From Treponema sp. (GTDB lineage: Bacteria > Spirochaetota > Spirochaetia > Treponematales > Treponemataceae): a stretch of 64,000 nucleotides of DNA. Location: the NCBI GenBank assembly GCA_017619795.1, contig JAFZRP010000114.1, positions 1 through 64,000 on the forward strand. Reading direction: 5' to 3'. The stretch's first letter is position 1. The number at the start of each line of letters is the position of its first letter. The notes under the pieces were generated by a model. That model was not told where the DNA came from, searched no databases, and saw only the letters and a program-made list of their open reading frames with translations. The position numbers and the translations under genes are program-made. Below are positions 61,751 through 64,000 of this stretch, piece after piece.

Positions 61751-63166
61751 TTACAAAATACCAAGACCAGTGAGAAGGATAACGAAGAGCAAAACTGGAG
61801 CAACAAACTTTATCATCACCTTATATAGACCGCGGCGTTTGAAAGGTTCGCCGTTTAGGGTGATTTCGTCTATCATTACTTGAGGCTTGCAGACCCAGCC
61901 GAGGAGAATACAAGTTAGAATACCGATTATTGGCATAAGAACGTTCATGCTGGCATAATCAAGGACATCAAGAATCTGGCCTACAGAACCGTTTGGAAGC
62001 TTCAGATCAAAGGCCCAGACATTATAGCCAAGGCAGACAATCACAGAAACTACAAAGGTTGCAGCTCCCAAAACCAAAACAGACTTTTTGCGGGTCCAGC
62101 CGTATTTATCAATAACACTAGCGGTAATTGCTTCGAGGATTGAAACTGCAGAAGTAATAGCGGCAAATAAAACCATCACAAAGAAAAGCGCACCAAGGAT
62201 ATAACCGAAAATACCGAGTGAATTGAAAATCTTAGGGAGGGCAACGAAAATCAAGCTTGTACCGGCTGTTTCAAGTCCTTCAACTCCAGAGAAAACAAAT
62301 ACGGTTGGAATAATCATCAGACCGGCAAGAAATGCAATTCCAGTATCGAAGGCAATAATCTGATTTACAGATTTTTCAAGATTAACTTCCTTTTTCATAT
62401 AAGAGCCGTACGCAATCATAATACCCATAGCAATACTGAGCGAATAGAAAAGCTGACCGATTGCATCAAGACAAATATGCAGGAAACCGCGGAAGGTTAA
62501 GCCTTTGAAGTTTGGAATAAGATAGATTTTTGCGCCCTGTAAACCAGTTCTTGTAACGCCGTCGGCATCTGTAAACTTAAGGAAAAGTGCGTAGAACGAA
62601 ATAAAAATTACGATTATTGCAAGAACAGGCATAAGAATCTTAGAAAACTTTTCGATTCCATCTTCAACGCCTTTATAAACTATATAGAAACAGGCACCGG
62701 CAAAAAGGAAGGTGAACAAAAGTGGCTGCCAGCTGCCGGAAATAAAACTCTTGAAAAATCCGTCCTGAACAGCCATTGAGCCTTTTCCAATTATGTATGT
62801 GAACATATATTTGATTACCCAGCCGCCGATTACGCAGTAGTATGGATAAATGATAAAAGGCACGACAAAAGAAAAAATGCCGAGCCACTTCCAGTTAGTT
62901 TTAATTTCTCTGTAAGCGGTGAGCGGACCCTGCTGAGTTTTTCTTCCAAGGGCAACTTCTGTAATTAAAAGTGCAAATCCGAATGTCAGCGCAAACACCA
63001 GGTAAACAAGCAGGAACAAGCCGCCGCCATCCTTTGCTGCACAGTACGGAAAGCGCCATATATTTCCCAAGCCAACAGCACTACCGGCTGCCGCAAGAAC
63101 AAAACCCAAAGAACCTGTAAAAGAATTGCGCTCTTTTGTGTTTTCTGTTTTTAAATTATTTTCCAT
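61751..63166 (-). CDS. sodium-dependent transporter (NSS/SNF family)
   Basis: A 471-residue transporter with about twelve membrane helices. LGFVLAAAGSAVGLGNIWRF followed by PY is the family signature around the sodium and substrate site. The pattern continues with GGGLFLLVYLVFALTFGFAL and SLSIAMGIMIAYGSYMKKEV. Bacterial members import amino acids such as Leu, Trp or Tyr with sodium. The substrate is not evident. GAGG precedes the ATG; the gene diverges from the M16 peptidase gene. Confidence 0.92.
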   Translation of the reverse strand: MENNLKTENTKERNSFTGSLGFVLAAAGSAVGLGNIWRFPYCAAKDGGGLFLLVYLVFALTFGFALLITEVALGRKTQQGPLTAYREIKTNWKWLGIFSFVVPFIIYPYYCVIGGWVIKYMFTYIIGKGSMAVQDGFFKSFISGSWQPLLFTFLFAGACFYIVYKGVEDGIEKFSKILMPVLAIIVIFISFYALFLKFTDADGVTRTGLQGAKIYLIPNFKGLTFRGFLHICLDAIGQLFYSLSIAMGIMIAYGSYMKKEVNLEKSVNQIIAFDTGIAFLAGLMIIPTVFVFSGVEGLETAGTSLIFVALPKIFNSLGIFGYILGALFFVMVLFAAITSAVSILEAITASVIDKYGWTRKKSVLVLGAATFVVSVIVCLGYNVWAFDLKLPNGSVGQILDVLDYASMNVLMPIIGILTCILLGWVCKPQVMIDEITLNGEPFKRRGLYKVMIKFVAPVLLFVILLTGLGIL

Positions 63167-63314
63167 GATAAAACCTCTGTAAAATCTTTTAATAATAATT
63201 TGTTATTATACCACAGTTTTTAAATAAGAAAATGGTACGGTTTTCAAATATTTAAAAAAGTGCTTTAATTACTATGTAATATTATGTACATAAGAAACTT
63301 CGGAGGATTTCATA

Positions 63315-64000
63315 ATGTTTGAAAAAAAAGCTTTCGCAAATAAAGTTTGGCTGCTTTTGACAGCCTTTGTTTTTGTTTCTTCGCTTTTAGTAACAGGCTG
63401 TAAATCTACAGATGTTGGCGAAAAAAACAATGGAAAAGCCGGCAGTAAAAACGCTGTTCAGGCAACCCCGCTTACTTTAGATTCAGCAGTAACAGTTGGC
63501 AATCTTGATAATGGGATGACCTATTATATCCGCCACAACGAGGAACCAAAAAACAGAATAATTCTGCGCCTTGTGGTAAAAGCCGGCTCCTGCATGGAAG
63601 AAGAAGACCAGCAGGGAATTGCTCACTTTATAGAGCATCTTGCCTTTAACGGCACAGAGCATTTTGAAAAATCTGCAATCGTAGATTATTTTGAACGAAT
63701 TGGCATGAACTTTGGTGCAGACTTAAATGCCTACACCTCTTTTGAAGAGACCGTTTACAAGCTCGAAATCCCGGCCGATGATCCGGAAATCTTAAAGCAG
63801 GCACTTCTTATTTTAAGAGACTGGGCTTGTGCCGTTTCTTTCCCACAGGAAGAAATTGACAAGGAACGCGGTGTAGTAAACGAGGAGTGGAGACTCCGAC
63901 AGGGACTTCAGGGTCGTATTTCCGACAAACAGGTTCCTCTTTTGCTTAAGGATTCAATGTTCGAAAAGCGTCTGCCAATTGGAAAAATGGATATTGTTAA
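63315..64000 (+). CDS. M16-family zinc metallopeptidase lipoprotein, N-terminal fragment
   Basis: The gene runs off the right edge; 228 codons are visible. The signal ends in LLVTGC, so the protein should be a lipoprotein on the outer envelope. QQGIAHFIEHLAFNGTEHFE contains the inverted zinc motif HxxEH. NLDNGMTYYIRHNEEPKNRI is typical of the PqqL-like branch of M16 peptidases. AAADLN-type and EEWRLRQG motifs follow as expected, the last giving the third zinc ligand. A strong CGGAGG precedes the ATG. Confidence 0.92.
   Translation, partial: MFEKKAFANKVWLLLTAFVFVSSLLVTGCKSTDVGEKNNGKAGSKNAVQATPLTLDSAVTVGNLDNGMTYYIRHNEEPKNRIILRLVVKAGSCMEEEDQQGIAHFIEHLAFNGTEHFEKSAIVDYFERIGMNFGADLNAYTSFEETVYKLEIPADDPEILKQALLILRDWACAVSFPQEEIDKERGVVNEEWRLRQGLQGRISDKQVPLLLKDSMFEKRLPIGKMDIV

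Overview
The window looks like chromosome from a host-associated Treponema-type spirochete. It has moderately low GC with AT-richer accessory stretches. It carries a FliG-C-like protein and a CheX-type phosphatase, both signs of a motile chemotactic cell, many lipoproteins with Leu-Thr-Gly-Cys-like lipoboxes, and ordinary bacterial housekeeping genes (carB, glnA, htpG, uppP, nnr, proBA, a rocF-like arginase). The genus is an inference from gene content and style, not from a marker gene.

Layout. 1-152 is the 5' end of carB. 505-4737 is an AT-rich run of poorly known genes: an XRE regulator, zinc-ribbon proteins, a membrane protein and a secreted protein. 4754-8437 holds two PIN-toxin/antitoxin pairs around a 711-codon gene of unknown role. 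8583-9548 is an alpha/beta hydrolase. 9748-18860 is a three-gene operon for a giant repeat lipoprotein and two exported proteins with transglutaminase-like folds. It converges on a Gln/Gly/Ser-rich lipoprotein gene (18965-22183). Next come two tandem membrane-anchored SARP/OmpR-type regulators (22460-24540). 24639-28788 is lemA, two TPM-domain genes and a DUF4153-like membrane protein. 28855-45741 is mixed housekeeping: arginase, two PcfJ-like proteins, an Rpn-like nuclease that lacks a normal start, tRNA-Thr, a double cNMP-binding regulator, a PHP phosphoesterase, uppP, nnr, a short FliG-like protein, glnA and htpG. 46002-53650 is a complete type V-A CRISPR-Cas locus: cas12a, cas4, cas1, cas2 and an array of 29 repeats and 28 spacers. 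A RelE/ParE-type toxin-antitoxin pair follows it. 54332-64000 carries an alpha-CTD-like small protein, a PARG-like macrodomain protein, an amidohydrolase, azlCD, a cheX-like gene, proAB, an NSS transporter and the start of an M16 peptidase lipoprotein.

The best candidate for an undescribed system is the surface-protein regulon at 9618-24540. Upstream of both the giant-lipoprotein operon and the Gln/Gly/Ser-rich lipoprotein gene are tandem copies of a 15-bp site (GTGCTGATTCTGTGC), built from two GTGC half-sites exactly 11 bp apart. In both promoters the last half-site ends exactly 11 nt before a good -10 hexamer, and the sites recur about every three helical turns. That is the architecture used by SARP and PhoB-type winged-helix activators, and two membrane-bound SARP-like regulators are encoded next door. 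The second highlight is the intact Cas12a locus.

At a smaller scale there are six genes that look leaderless (ATG 6-7 nt after a -10 box, no Shine-Dalgarno), five copies of a dispersed short palindrome resembling TGTCATNCCGNACTTNATNCGGNATCTC, a tRNA-arm-flanked inverted element next to tRNA-Thr, and a 147-bp element bounded by 16-bp perfect inverted repeats.
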